This document shows positions 1-7,354 of a stretch of 14,068 nt of DNA, piece by piece. Each line of letters starts with the position of its first letter. Within the stretch, counting starts at the first letter, position 1. This DNA comes from Gammaproteobacteria bacterium RIFCSPHIGHO2_02_FULL_42_13 (GTDB lineage Bacteria > Pseudomonadota > Gammaproteobacteria > UBA12402): positions 1-14,068 of the forward strand of contig MGXQ01000076.1 in NCBI GenBank assembly GCA_001801405.1. The letters run 5' to 3'. The notes beneath the pieces were generated by a model. That model was not told the origin of the DNA. It saw only the letters and a list, made by a program, of their open reading frames with translations, and searched no databases. The position numbers were made by a program, and so were the translations under genes.

Positions 1-173
1 GGCTACACTTGCTTTTAAATCCCTGTAGAGCGTATGATGGAATTTATACGCTCTACAGGTAGCCAGCCCGTATGAAGCGAAGCGGAATACGGGAATATTG
101 ATTTCCCGGATTACATGTGCTTCGCACATTTCATCCGGGCTACACTGCTACGCAATCGCGTGAAATATGTGGG
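1..173. repeat. Cluster of three palindromic intergenic repeats
   Basis: No gene is visible here. There are three stem-loops. The first has perfect 14-bp arms at 22-35 and 46-59 around a 10-nt loop. The second pairs CCCGTAT (67-73) with ATACGGG (87-93) around a GAAGCGAAGCGG core. The third pairs 105-120 with 124-139, with the hairpin ATGTGC-TTC-GCACAT at its tip. The last two form one unit with GTAG/CTAC-type ends, matching the layout of the unit at 13048-13134. None is followed by a T-run on either strand, so a classical terminator is not supported, although folding downstream of the cupin gene could protect the mRNA 3' end. Confidence 0.8.
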
Positions 174-536
174 CTACGCACGATCGTAAATATCATCCAA
201 CCGAACAATATCATCTTCGCCCAAATACGAACCATACTGCACTTCGATAAAAACCACGGGTTTCTTAGATAAATTCATCACGCGATGCATGGTTTCAAGC
301 GGAACATATACATGATCGCCCGCCGCTAACTTTTTCTTTTTCTTGCCCACAATCACCGTGGGCGTGCCCGAAACAATCACCCAATGCTCTGCGCGCTTAA
401 AATGTTTTTGCAACGATAAATATCCACCCGACTTTACGATGATTCTTTTGACTTGATAATTTTTTTCTAACACAAATGTTTCATAAGAACCCCAGGGTCG
501 TTTATAAACTTTACCAATGATATTTTTTTTCAACAT
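174..536 (-). CDS. Phosphomannose isomerase type II-like cupin
   Basis: This 120-residue single-domain protein matches the C-terminal cupin domain of bifunctional mannose-1-phosphate guanylyltransferase/mannose-6-phosphate isomerase (ManC/AlgA type). Family hallmarks are visible: RPWGSYE near residue 14, a LSLQKH metal-site strand with RAEHW after it, VSGTP, a YVPLETMHRV strand with the second-motif His, and the closing IEVQYGSYLGEDDIVRLDD. The nucleotidyltransferase domain is absent, so it is a stand-alone isomerase-type cupin that probably interconverts mannose-6-phosphate and fructose-6-phosphate. It is the last gene of a three-gene operon, 13 bp after the GH130 gene; its AAGGA ribosome site lies across that gene's stop. 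The TAG stop lies inside a GCGTAGCCC motif like the repeat ends just downstream. The domain call is strong, the substrate inferred. Confidence 0.85.
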   Translation of the reverse strand: MLKKNIIGKVYKRPWGSYETFVLEKNYQVKRIIVKSGGYLSLQKHFKRAEHWVIVSGTPTVIVGKKKKKLAAGDHVYVPLETMHRVMNLSKKPVVFIEVQYGSYLGEDDIVRLDDIYDRA

Positions 537-549
537 CCGCTCAATCCTT

Positions 550-2472
550 TTAAAAAAGCGATAATAATTCCGTTAAACTCATCACCGCCACGCCGATCAC
601 AAAATCACCGCCGCCATAATATATATAAAGATCATCTCCCTTCACGACGCTCCCGCAAGGAAACACAACATTATGCACAAAGCCTGATTTTTCATAATCC
701 ATTTCCGGCACAAACAATGGAATATCGAGTCGCGCCAGCACTTCTCTTGGATCTTGTAAATCTAACAGCGCAGCACCGACTTTATATATCGCACCCGGAT
801 CGGAATAACCATGATATAACAACAGCCAACCTCGCGCCGTTTCAATCGGTGGCGCTGATATCCCTATTTTTATATTATCCCATTTATCGACCCGCGGTCG
901 CATCAACAGATAATCCGATGTTAAATATTCGCTGCCCTGATGAAATTCATTTTCATCAGCAAAATCGATATAAATCGATCGGTCGACGCGATGCAAAATA
1001 ATATATTCGCCATCAATCATTCGGGGGAAAATACACGCATCTTTATCTTTAACATTCGGCGCTGAAATAATCCGGGGCTTTGCCCAATTCCATTCGCGCG
1101 CGACAAAATCTTTCACTTTAATCGACGTCATCGCAACGCGCGGAATCGTCCCGTCATACGCCGTATACAGCATATAAAGCATATCGCCTATCTGGGTCAT
1201 TCGCGGATCTTCGCAACCTGAAAACCCCGGATGATATTTTTTTTCAAACGCCTCTCGCGGCACATAAACTGGATTCGGCAATCTGTCATCAATATGGACG
1301 CCATCCCTGCTAAACGCATAGCCTAACGTTGATGTTTCATCCTGCGAAAAAGCGCGATACACAATATGCACACCCTCTGGTGTCTGAAGCGCCGCTGGAT
1401 TGAGCGTGCCTTTTTGTTCCCATATCAATTCGGGGCGAGGGGCAATGATAGGATTTTGATTGTACCGCGCAAATCCTTTTTTAATCTGGTCACTTTTAAT
1501 AAAAGCCGCAGAGGTTGTTTGCGTTAACGCCTTCAACAGGTCGTTTAATTTTATTTTTGCCAAACAACCCACGGTATCTGCCGCGCCATAATAAACCCAA
1601 ACCTCATCACCCTGTAATATTGCACTCGTCGGAAAAATAATATTGGAAACGATGCCGCGCAATTCATAGTCTTTCTCGGGCGCTAATAATCGGTTTGTTC
1701 TGCCAATCACTTTTAAGGGATTATCTAAATCCAACAACACGGCTTCAATCCCAAATACTTTGTCGGAAGAAAAATAATTTTGAATATACGAGTGAATAAA
1801 CAACCAGCCCGCTTTTGTTTTTATCGGCGACGCACCCGCTTCAATCTGATCATTGGCATTTCGTAACAAAGGAATAACATGCGAATTTAGATCTGCATGC
1901 CACTCTTTCCAATATTGCGGTGACCACATATCAGATTCTTTCTCAAACATTGCCAGGGCAATTTTTGACGGAGGAAGATCCGTATGCGCTGTTAATAATG
2001 CCGCAAATTTTCCATGAATCTTTTCAGGAAACAGCATCATCGCTTTCGCATTAAATGGCGTGATTTGATGTTTTCTGAATATGTTGAAATCTTCCGTTAT
2101 GGCAATGCCTACTTTTATCCCATCCGCTGAAAAGGGATAAAGAGATAAGGCCGTGTAAAAAATATAATATTTATTGTCCAACTTTGTAATACGCGGATCT
2201 TCGCATCCATATAATTCCCAATCATACTGAGGCACAATCAATTGCCGCTGATTTTTAAAATGAATGCCATCACGACCGCTGGCATATCCGATCGATGAAA
2301 AGGAAAGCTCAACACCGTTATGTTTTTCGGGAAAAGAAAGCGCGCGATAAAGAAGATGATAACCTGCTTGATCTTTCACGACGCTCGGATTAAACGCTGC
2401 CTGCGCTTCCCACGTATTCTTGGAGTTCGGCTTCAGTATTGGATTTTCCTCGATCCGTTGCAATACAGCCAT
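550..2472 (-). CDS. Tandem-domain GH130 mannoside phosphorylase-like protein
   Basis: This 640-residue protein holds two consecutive GH130-type five-bladed propeller domains, about residues 6-318 and 336-640. Each has the N-terminal signature ENPI/QNPI...W(E) with a following FNPS or LNPA, a LLYRA/IVYRA strand, a GY(A)-SRDGI or SGRDGI motif, and the family's GCEDPR block (residues 89-94 and 419-424). Each ends with a YYGAAD/YYGGGD strand. Characterised GH130 enzymes phosphorolyse or hydrolyse beta-mannosides, giving mannose-1-phosphate, and usually have one domain of 300-400 residues, so this looks like a duplication or fusion. There is no signal peptide, so it is probably cytoplasmic. The start has an AGGAAT ribosome site 5 nt upstream, and the gene begins 22 bp after the preceding GH130 gene. 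Exact substrate unknown; both domains keep EDPR, so both could be active. Confidence 0.85.
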   Translation of the reverse strand: MAVLQRIEENPILKPNSKNTWEAQAAFNPSVVKDQAGYHLLYRALSFPEKHNGVELSFSSIGYASGRDGIHFKNQRQLIVPQYDWELYGCEDPRITKLDNKYYIFYTALSLYPFSADGIKVGIAITEDFNIFRKHQITPFNAKAMMLFPEKIHGKFAALLTAHTDLPPSKIALAMFEKESDMWSPQYWKEWHADLNSHVIPLLRNANDQIEAGASPIKTKAGWLFIHSYIQNYFSSDKVFGIEAVLLDLDNPLKVIGRTNRLLAPEKDYELRGIVSNIIFPTSAILQGDEVWVYYGAADTVGCLAKIKLNDLLKALTQTTSAAFIKSDQIKKGFARYNQNPIIAPRPELIWEQKGTLNPAALQTPEGVHIVYRAFSQDETSTLGYAFSRDGVHIDDRLPNPVYVPREAFEKKYHPGFSGCEDPRMTQIGDMLYMLYTAYDGTIPRVAMTSIKVKDFVAREWNWAKPRIISAPNVKDKDACIFPRMIDGEYIILHRVDRSIYIDFADENEFHQGSEYLTSDYLLMRPRVDKWDNIKIGISAPPIETARGWLLLYHGYSDPGAIYKVGAALLDLQDPREVLARLDIPLFVPEMDYEKSGFVHNVVFPCGSVVKGDDLYIYYGGGDFVIGVAVMSLTELLSLF

Positions 2473-2494
2473 ATCTATTCCTATTTGTCTTTTG

Positions 2495-3934
2495 TTACTT
2501 AATTATTTTAACCGTATGCATGCTAATCGTTGACCGAGTCATTCGACAACTTTGTAATTGCACCAAAAAATCACTCATCTTAACGGTCACCACACAGGTC
2601 ACCCGATCGGCTCCGCCATAGTAAACAAATAATCGATCGTCAATAACAACGGCACCACAAGCATAAATAACGCCGCTTTTATAACCCTGATTTTCATAAT
2701 TCGCGCAAGGTTCCAATATTGGGTTAATCGCGCGGTAAAGAATTTTTGTCGGATCGTTATAATCCAACATCATGGCGCCCAACTTATATTTATTGGGATC
2801 ATATTTATCCATTGCATGATACAAAATCAGCCAACCATCTGCCGTTTTAATCGGCGGCGGCCCCACGCCTCGCAACTGATTATCCCAACAGCCATTTCGT
2901 AGCGCAGAACTATATTGACTGATGATCAAAATATTTTTACCAAAATTCAAATGCGCAAAATAATCAATACTGATCTCCGGTGAAATACTGTGTAAAATAG
3001 CATATTTTCCTTTTATTTTCTCAGGAAAAATTACCCAATTTTTATTAATTTGTCCACGCGGTGAAATTAAAACAGGTTTTCGCCAATGCCATTTTTTATT
3101 GAGAAAATCTTTAACGTTAATAGAAGTCAACGCCACCCCCGGCGCTTCAACGCCATTAAAAGCGGTATATGTCATATATATTCTATCATCGATACAGGTT
3201 AATCGAGGATCTTCACACCCACCCCATCCGCCGCCGCCAGACGCATAATCAAATAAAATAAATTCATTTTTATCATTTCTAAATTCAAACGGTTCAGTCG
3301 GAATATAAACAGCCGCCGGCAATCGTTCATCAATATGAATACCATCGCGACTGGCCGCATAACCCAAAACAGACATGCCCAAATCACCAATCGCTCGATA
3401 AAGAAAATGCACTTTTCCATTTAAATAAATAGCTGCGGCATTAAACGTCGCGCAATTTTCCCAACTATGCGCAGCATCCGGCACAATAATAGGATTTTCT
3501 GGACTTCTTTGCATGGCAGAAACATGTGGCTTTATACTACACCCACATGGCTTCGTACATTTATGCAAAAGATGATCTAACGAAATATTTATTTTTTCGG
3601 TGGTGCGGCCTTTCTGAAAATGAATCACCACGTCGCGTCCAAGCCAGGCAATCTCATGCGGTGTAAATCCCACTTTTGCTTGAAAAATTGGATTCGCAGT
3701 TCGCCATAAAAGTAATGTTGGATCCTTTTTATCAAACAGCGCTGCGCCAATAGAGCGCGTTTTTTTGACCCAATAAACAATCAATACGCCTTCATCTAAT
3801 GAAAAAGTATCCAATAGTTGGATTGAAGATTCGTCAAAATACCCCTCCCGAGAAGGAATTAAAACACCTGCCTGTTGTGCTAGAGCTTTTTCTGTCTTTA
3901 TTTTAAGCAATCCCTTAACAATTTTCTTCAGCAT
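2495..3934 (-). CDS. GH130-like glycosidase/phosphorylase with N-terminal half domain
   Basis: The 479-residue product has one full GH130 domain at about residues 143-462: ENPIIVPD, FNAAAIY, FLYRAIGD, GYAASRDGIH, GCEDPRL at 239-245 and VYYGGAD near 438. In front of it, residues 40-125 resemble only the last part of a GH130 domain: LIVYWV, the GAALFDKKDPT strand, RTANPIF, then a final strand and SLDHLL. These line up with the end of the downstream protein's domains (LLLYHGY...GAALLDLQDP...SLTELL). The protein therefore looks like a two-domain GH130 that lost most of its first domain. A Cys-rich linker (CTKPCGC, about 126-132) joins the two parts. It is the first gene of the operon. The ribosome site is weak (GTAGAAAG) and I found no convincing promoter. 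Function presumably in manno-oligosaccharide breakdown. Confidence 0.8.
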   Translation of the reverse strand: MLKKIVKGLLKIKTEKALAQQAGVLIPSREGYFDESSIQLLDTFSLDEGVLIVYWVKKTRSIGAALFDKKDPTLLLWRTANPIFQAKVGFTPHEIAWLGRDVVIHFQKGRTTEKINISLDHLLHKCTKPCGCSIKPHVSAMQRSPENPIIVPDAAHSWENCATFNAAAIYLNGKVHFLYRAIGDLGMSVLGYAASRDGIHIDERLPAAVYIPTEPFEFRNDKNEFILFDYASGGGGWGGCEDPRLTCIDDRIYMTYTAFNGVEAPGVALTSINVKDFLNKKWHWRKPVLISPRGQINKNWVIFPEKIKGKYAILHSISPEISIDYFAHLNFGKNILIISQYSSALRNGCWDNQLRGVGPPPIKTADGWLILYHAMDKYDPNKYKLGAMMLDYNDPTKILYRAINPILEPCANYENQGYKSGVIYACGAVVIDDRLFVYYGGADRVTCVVTVKMSDFLVQLQSCRMTRSTISMHTVKIIK

Positions 3935-4258
3935 AAAGCTTTCTACCCATCCCTGCCCATAAAAACATCCCTATGTTATTTATTAGACTAATCCTTTTTT
4001 AGGAGATTATCAAAATAAAAACACGCATTCCCGGGGGAGGCAACGCTTCCCGGGTTGCGCTTCGCTTCACCCGGGCTACGCTTGCTCAGCACCAACCTAC
4101 ATTTTATTTAGCAAGCGTAGCCTGCATGGAGCGAAGCGGAATGCGGGAATATTTATTTAAATCTATCGAGTGCGTAGGTTGGGCCGTGAGGCTCAACAAA
4201 TTATTCCCGTTGGGCTTCGCTTCGCTCAGCGCCAACCTACATTCTATTTAGCCCAAAC
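3935..4258. repeat. Gene-free stretch packed with palindromic repeats
   Basis: This 324-bp stretch has no gene. It holds three repeat units. CCCGGG at 4049-4054 and 4070-4075 flank a TTGCGCTTCGCTTCA core. CCTGCAT (4121-4127) and ATGCGGG (4141-4147) flank GGAGCGAAGCGGA. A longer unit at 4174-4240 has 9-bp inverted ends, GTAGGTTGG and CCAACCTAC. A 28-bp direct repeat (4085-4112 and 4225-4252, two mismatches) contains CCAACCTACATT and ends in TATTTAGC. Near 3990-4010 there is a small imperfect hairpin (TAATCCT...AGGAGATTA). The region separates the ATPase gene from the GH130 operon. Confidence 0.85.
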
Positions 4259-5575
4259 CTACCGCACTAGCCGGTCTAATTGATCGATCATATAAAAAGG
4301 GATAGAGAGAATATTATCATGTTTTTCTAACGGTCTAGTAGAAATTCTAACACCCAGCGGCAGCTGTTTCTCTTTCATCAAAATATGTAAAGATTTAAGC
4401 GTACCTGTTTTACCTGCTTTGACTTCAATGGGCACAATAGTCGAGCCCACATTAATAAGGTAATCCACCTCGGCCACACTACTTTTCTCTTCGCGCGACC
4501 AATAATATAACCGTGGTTCATCATAAGGATTCTGATAGGCCAATAATTCCTGACCAACAAATTGCTCGGCGACGGCTCCACGATTAAGTAACATGAGATC
4601 TTTAGCGAACAACAGCTCCATCTCTAATTTCATGGCACGTGTTAGCAGTCCAATATCAAGAAAAAGCAATTTAAATTTCTTAGCATTCGTATGCGTTTCA
4701 AACGGTAACCCAGCGCCCGAAGTTGAGTAAATAGGCATAATAACCCCTGCTTTGCTTAAATCAGCTATCGCTTCCTTTAAATAGCGAGAATCCATATCAG
4801 GCGAAATATGCGCATACTTAATCTGCTGACCCACTAATCCGGGCGTTCTGTTATATACTTGCTGTAAATATTTATGTCGAACCGTTACAGCATATTTCGC
4901 AAAATCATCACCATACGTCCTTAAAATCAATGTTTGATACGCTTGACTCTCTTGCAAATCTTTATTTTTAATATAACTCGATACCACCATGGGCATACCG
5001 CCGATAATCATATAATCACGTACCAGCTGTAGTGCTTGTGCATGAATGGCCGCTGGAACTCCCGAAAAAATGGTCGCTTGCTGTAAAAATTCAAGCAGCG
5101 GAATGTTCCCTGTTGCCTTTAAATATTCACGAAATGACAGTTGTCTCAAATACAAATATTGAACACGACCAACAGGCACGCTGATACCTTTCTCGCGCAA
5201 TGCAAATTCTAATAATGACCCCGCACCAATCACATGCAATTGAGGCCAGTTTTCTTTAAAATAGCGCAACGCCATAATGGCATTCGTGCAACCTTGGATC
5301 TCATCCAAAAATAATAGCGTTTTTCCGGCAACAATTTTCTGCTGACTCATCACCTCAATTTTTGTGATAATTTGTTCTGGCTTGAGCGTTTCAAAGCACG
5401 CTTTATATTCAGGTGATTCCTCAAAATTAATAGAAACAATATTTTCGAAACAACTGGCGCCGAAATACTCAATCAGATAGCTCTTGCCCACTTGCCTAGC
5501 GCCTCTCAACAACAGGGGTAAATGTTCTTCTTTTTTCTGCCATTCTTTAAGTATCACGAATAATTCTCGATCCAT
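4259..5575 (-). CDS. AAA+ ATPase with DUF4143-type C-terminal domain
   Basis: This 438-residue protein belongs to the widespread prokaryotic AAA_14/DUF4143 ATPase family, whose role is unknown. The Walker A motif GARQVGKS is at residues 25-32 and Walker B TLLFLDE at about 86-92. A sensor-like IGAGSLLEF follows at 116-124, then the family-typical SFREYL near 147-152. The C-terminal half carries a PD-(D/E)XK nuclease-like signature: E337, D371 in AEVDYL, and E384-V-K386 in PIEVKAG. Length is normal for the family. The start is supported by a GAGGTAGGG ribosome site and a good promoter pair upstream. It appears to be a single-gene unit unrelated to its neighbours. Its TAG stop lies in a repeat-edge sequence (GTAGGTTTGGGC). 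The family call is firm; cellular role, DNA cleavage included, is not established. Confidence 0.9.
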   Translation of the reverse strand: MDRELFVILKEWQKKEEHLPLLLRGARQVGKSYLIEYFGASCFENIVSINFEESPEYKACFETLKPEQIITKIEVMSQQKIVAGKTLLFLDEIQGCTNAIMALRYFKENWPQLHVIGAGSLLEFALREKGISVPVGRVQYLYLRQLSFREYLKATGNIPLLEFLQQATIFSGVPAAIHAQALQLVRDYMIIGGMPMVVSSYIKNKDLQESQAYQTLILRTYGDDFAKYAVTVRHKYLQQVYNRTPGLVGQQIKYAHISPDMDSRYLKEAIADLSKAGVIMPIYSTSGAGLPFETHTNAKKFKLLFLDIGLLTRAMKLEMELLFAKDLMLLNRGAVAEQFVGQELLAYQNPYDEPRLYYWSREEKSSVAEVDYLINVGSTIVPIEVKAGKTGTLKSLHILMKEKQLPLGVRISTRPLEKHDNILSIPFYMIDQLDRLVR

Positions 5576-5607
5576 CAGGCCCTACCTCATGTAAATACAA
5601 TAGTGGT

Positions 5608-5669
5608 ATTATAACCATGCTTTGCGTAAAATACAAGGTTATTATCTTGCTAATGAATAAAAAATACAA
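5608..5669 (-). promoter_or_regulatory. Tandem sigma70-like promoters on a 33-bp repeat
   Basis: Upstream of the ATPase gene, reading the minus strand, TTGTAT (5631-5636) lies 17 nt before a perfect TATAAT (5608-5613). A second set, TTGTAT (5664-5669), 17 nt, GATAAT (5641-5646), lies exactly 33 bp further upstream. The two -35 boxes sit in near-identical 16-bp direct repeats (5628-5643 and 5661-5676, one mismatch). The spacing of about three helical turns could also suit a dimeric regulator. The predicted start of transcription from the proximal promoter is around 5600, giving a short leader with a GAGGTAGGG ribosome site. Confidence 0.6.
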
Positions 5670-5700
5670 GGCTATTTTATTGAACCAGGTGGTTTAGCGC

Positions 5701-5726
5701 CTTCCCCGGGTTGCGCTTCGCTTACC
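5701..5726. repeat. Fragment of CCCGGG/CGCTTCGCTT palindromic repeat
   Basis: CCCCGGGTTGCGCTTCGCTT at 5705-5724 repeats the left half of the unit at 4049-4079. Here the right half is missing, so it is a truncated copy lying just downstream of the cytosine deaminase stop codon. No T-run follows, so it is not an obvious intrinsic terminator. Confidence 0.6.
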
Positions 5727-5740
5727 TATGAGCTCAGTTA

Positions 5741-6199
5741 TTAGATGGATATATCTTCATTCCAAACGTCAGGATGTTTTTTAATAAACGCAGCCATCAT
5801 CTTAACCGCTTCAGGCAAATTGAGATTCACCAACTCAACCCCATTCGCGCGCAACCAATCTTCGGCACCAACAAAAGTTTTGTTTTCGGCCATTACAACG
5901 CGTGGGATTTTATATAAAAGCACTGCACCGGAACACATGTGACAAGGCGATAACGTCGTATACAATGCTGACCTTAAATAATCTTTTGGTTTAAGCCGAC
6001 CGGCTTTGGCTAAACAATCCATCTCACCATGTAAAATAGGATTGTTTTGCTGCACGCGCTGATTATGCCCTTTAGCCACTACTTGACCATCGATCACTAA
6101 ACAAGCACCAATGGGAATGCCACCTTCGTCAAGACTTTTTTGTGCTTGCGCTAAGGCGATTTTCATGAATTTCTGATCGTTCTCACGCATCTCAGACAT
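5741..6199 (-). CDS. Yeast-type cytosine deaminase
   Basis: This 152-residue protein is a zinc-dependent member of the CDA/deaminase fold. It resembles yeast cytosine deaminase Fcy1 (158 residues) along its whole length, more than TadA or guanine deaminase. Shared features are GGIPIGACL near 26-33, GHNQR, the zinc/catalytic motif HGE (His57, Glu59), LYTTLSPCHMC with zinc ligands Cys86 and Cys89, IPRVVMAEN, and the C-terminal DVWNEDI. The last includes Asp149, equivalent to the yeast Asp that contacts the cytosine ring. Predicted reaction: cytosine to uracil plus ammonia, in the cytoplasm. The start has an AAAGGTG ribosome site and lies 10 bp after the gene upstream, so it is probably co-transcribed with the 115-residue protein and perhaps the BMC operon. 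A close relative acting on another amino-heterocycle cannot be excluded. Confidence 0.82.
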   Translation of the reverse strand: MSEMRENDQKFMKIALAQAQKSLDEGGIPIGACLVIDGQVVAKGHNQRVQQNNPILHGEMDCLAKAGRLKPKDYLRSALYTTLSPCHMCSGAVLLYKIPRVVMAENKTFVGAEDWLRANGVELVNLNLPEAVKMMAAFIKKHPDVWNEDISI

Positions 6200-6209
6200 T
6201 GAGGCACCT

Positions 6210-6557
6210 TTACTCCGGCTTATCCACAGACGGTGGCGTTTTTACGGCCTGCTCTATTTTTTTCACTGTGCGACAAGTGCTGATCATCGCCTGAAAAGCT
6301 TGCTCTGCTTGCCGAACCAATCCATCAATATTATTATCGCCCGCTTGCTTTTTTTCGACAATTTCATGAACGGCTGTTTGAACCTCGCTCATATATTCTT
6401 TTATCTCGAGTGGCATCGTGCTGCGCAATTTGGAAGAAATTGTGCCAATGCCGTCTTTAACGCCTTCCGTCACACGGTCGATCACGCCACTTTTTTTTAC
6501 TTTGTCGACAAGTGCCTCGCCTTTTTGCTTCCACTTATTTAAATCAAATGAACTCAT
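6210..6557 (-). CDS. Unrecognised small protein, 115 residues
   Basis: I do not recognise a family. The protein is hydrophilic and probably mostly helical. Residues 1-45 are rich in Lys, Val and Gly (KVKKSGVIDRVTEGVKDGIG), the middle 50-100 looks amphipathic or coiled (EIKEYMSEVQTAVHEIVEKK, then QAEQAFQAM), and the end is Pro-rich (TPPSVDKPE). There is no signal peptide, membrane segment or obvious metal motif beyond one Cys. A strong AAGGAGAG ribosome site precedes the ATG, supporting a real gene. It lies between the class II aldolase (48 bp upstream) and the cytosine deaminase (10 bp downstream) on the same strand. An accessory role in the BMC operon is possible but rests only on position. 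Confidence 0.7.
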   Translation of the reverse strand: MSSFDLNKWKQKGEALVDKVKKSGVIDRVTEGVKDGIGTISSKLRSTMPLEIKEYMSEVQTAVHEIVEKKQAGDNNIDGLVRQAEQAFQAMISTCRTVKKIEQAVKTPPSVDKPE

Positions 6558-6605
6558 ATCTCTCTCCTTGTTAAAGTCTTAGGATCAATTATAAATCAAG
6601 TACTC

Positions 6606-7334
6606 TCAAACATCCAATGTATTCTCTATTTCGGCTCGGATAAGCGCCTTAATATTGTCTAACAAAACAGGACGAGTAGCGGATTTCTTGGGCGCCGGAC
6701 TTAACCCAATTGACGCGCGTTTTTGCAAAAGCACATTTAAATTTTCTTCTGATAACGCCATCGGCACGCCCATCTGCTCTGCATAAAATTGAATTTTTGC
6801 AATATGTTCCAAAAGCTCTAAACGTAAATAGGCTTGCTCAACATTTTCACCCACCGCTAATACACCATTGCCCGCTAACATAAAAACATCGGCCTGCGAT
6901 AATGCGGTTAAAATTAATTCTGGATTTTCACCAGGCATGGCAAAAGGCACAACGGGAATTTCTGCGCCAATCGAAATAATGGCTTCAGGCAACAATGGTT
7001 TTAATGGCAAATGCACAAGCCCGCGTGCAGTTGCAAACGGCGGATGCGCATGCACAACCGCTTTGATATTATCGCGCGCCTGATAAGCAAGCAAATGTAA
7101 TTGAATTTCTGAAAATGGTTTGCCAAGTCCTTCGAGTTTTTTGCCCGTTTGATCTAACGTAAGAATCATCTCTGGCGTAATATTAATTTTACTCACAGCA
7201 GTCGGCGTTGCTAACAACACATCATCGAAGCGTGCGCTGATGTTACCATCATGATTCGCGACAAAACCTTTTTGATCAAGGCGATATGCGTATTGCACGA
7301 TTTGATTGATGAGATATGTTTGTCGATTTCCCAT
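6606..7334 (-). CDS. Class II (FucA-like) aldolase with encapsulation tail
   Basis: This 242-residue protein matches the class II aldolase/adducin family, such as L-fuculose-phosphate aldolase, which splits sugar phosphates to DHAP and a short aldehyde. Visible are GNIS near 30, TPTAVSKI, the Glu in FSEIQLH (Glu76) and the zinc pair HAH (His95, His97). The third zinc His of E. coli FucA (His155, in QHHGLI) is replaced by Asn156 in AGNGVLAVG, so metal binding or catalysis may be altered. After the domain (about 1-200) comes a linker with SPAPKKSATRP (212-222) and an amphipathic helix, VLLDNIKALIRAEIENTL (223-240), typical of a BMC encapsulation peptide. It is separated from the stacked BMC-T gene by a repeat element and has a weak ribosome site (GTGAG). 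Substrate unknown; likely luminal. Confidence 0.85.
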   Translation of the reverse strand: MGNRQTYLINQIVQYAYRLDQKGFVANHDGNISARFDDVLLATPTAVSKINITPEMILTLDQTGKKLEGLGKPFSEIQLHLLAYQARDNIKAVVHAHPPFATARGLVHLPLKPLLPEAIISIGAEIPVVPFAMPGENPELILTALSQADVFMLAGNGVLAVGENVEQAYLRLELLEHIAKIQFYAEQMGVPMALSEENLNVLLQKRASIGLSPAPKKSATRPVLLDNIKALIRAEIENTLDV

Positions 7335-7354
7335 GTTATTTTATCTCACTCTTT

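Noticed and set aside
22..59. Perfect 14-bp stem-loop as a rho-independent terminator
   Set aside because: No T-run follows on either strand and the loop is 10 nt; it fits better as a repeat-type palindrome.
717..1001. Plus-strand open frame of 94 codons
   Set aside because: It lies wholly within the GH130 gene on the other strand, with no ribosome site and no recognisable protein features.
3935..4258. CRISPR-like array from repeated motifs
   Set aside because: The repeats are self-complementary, vary in length and orientation, and lack regular unique spacers.
5741..6199. Assignment as tRNA adenosine deaminase TadA
   Set aside because: The PCxxC and HGE motifs fit either, but the C-terminal DVWNEDI and the IPRVVMAEN stretch match yeast cytosine deaminase.
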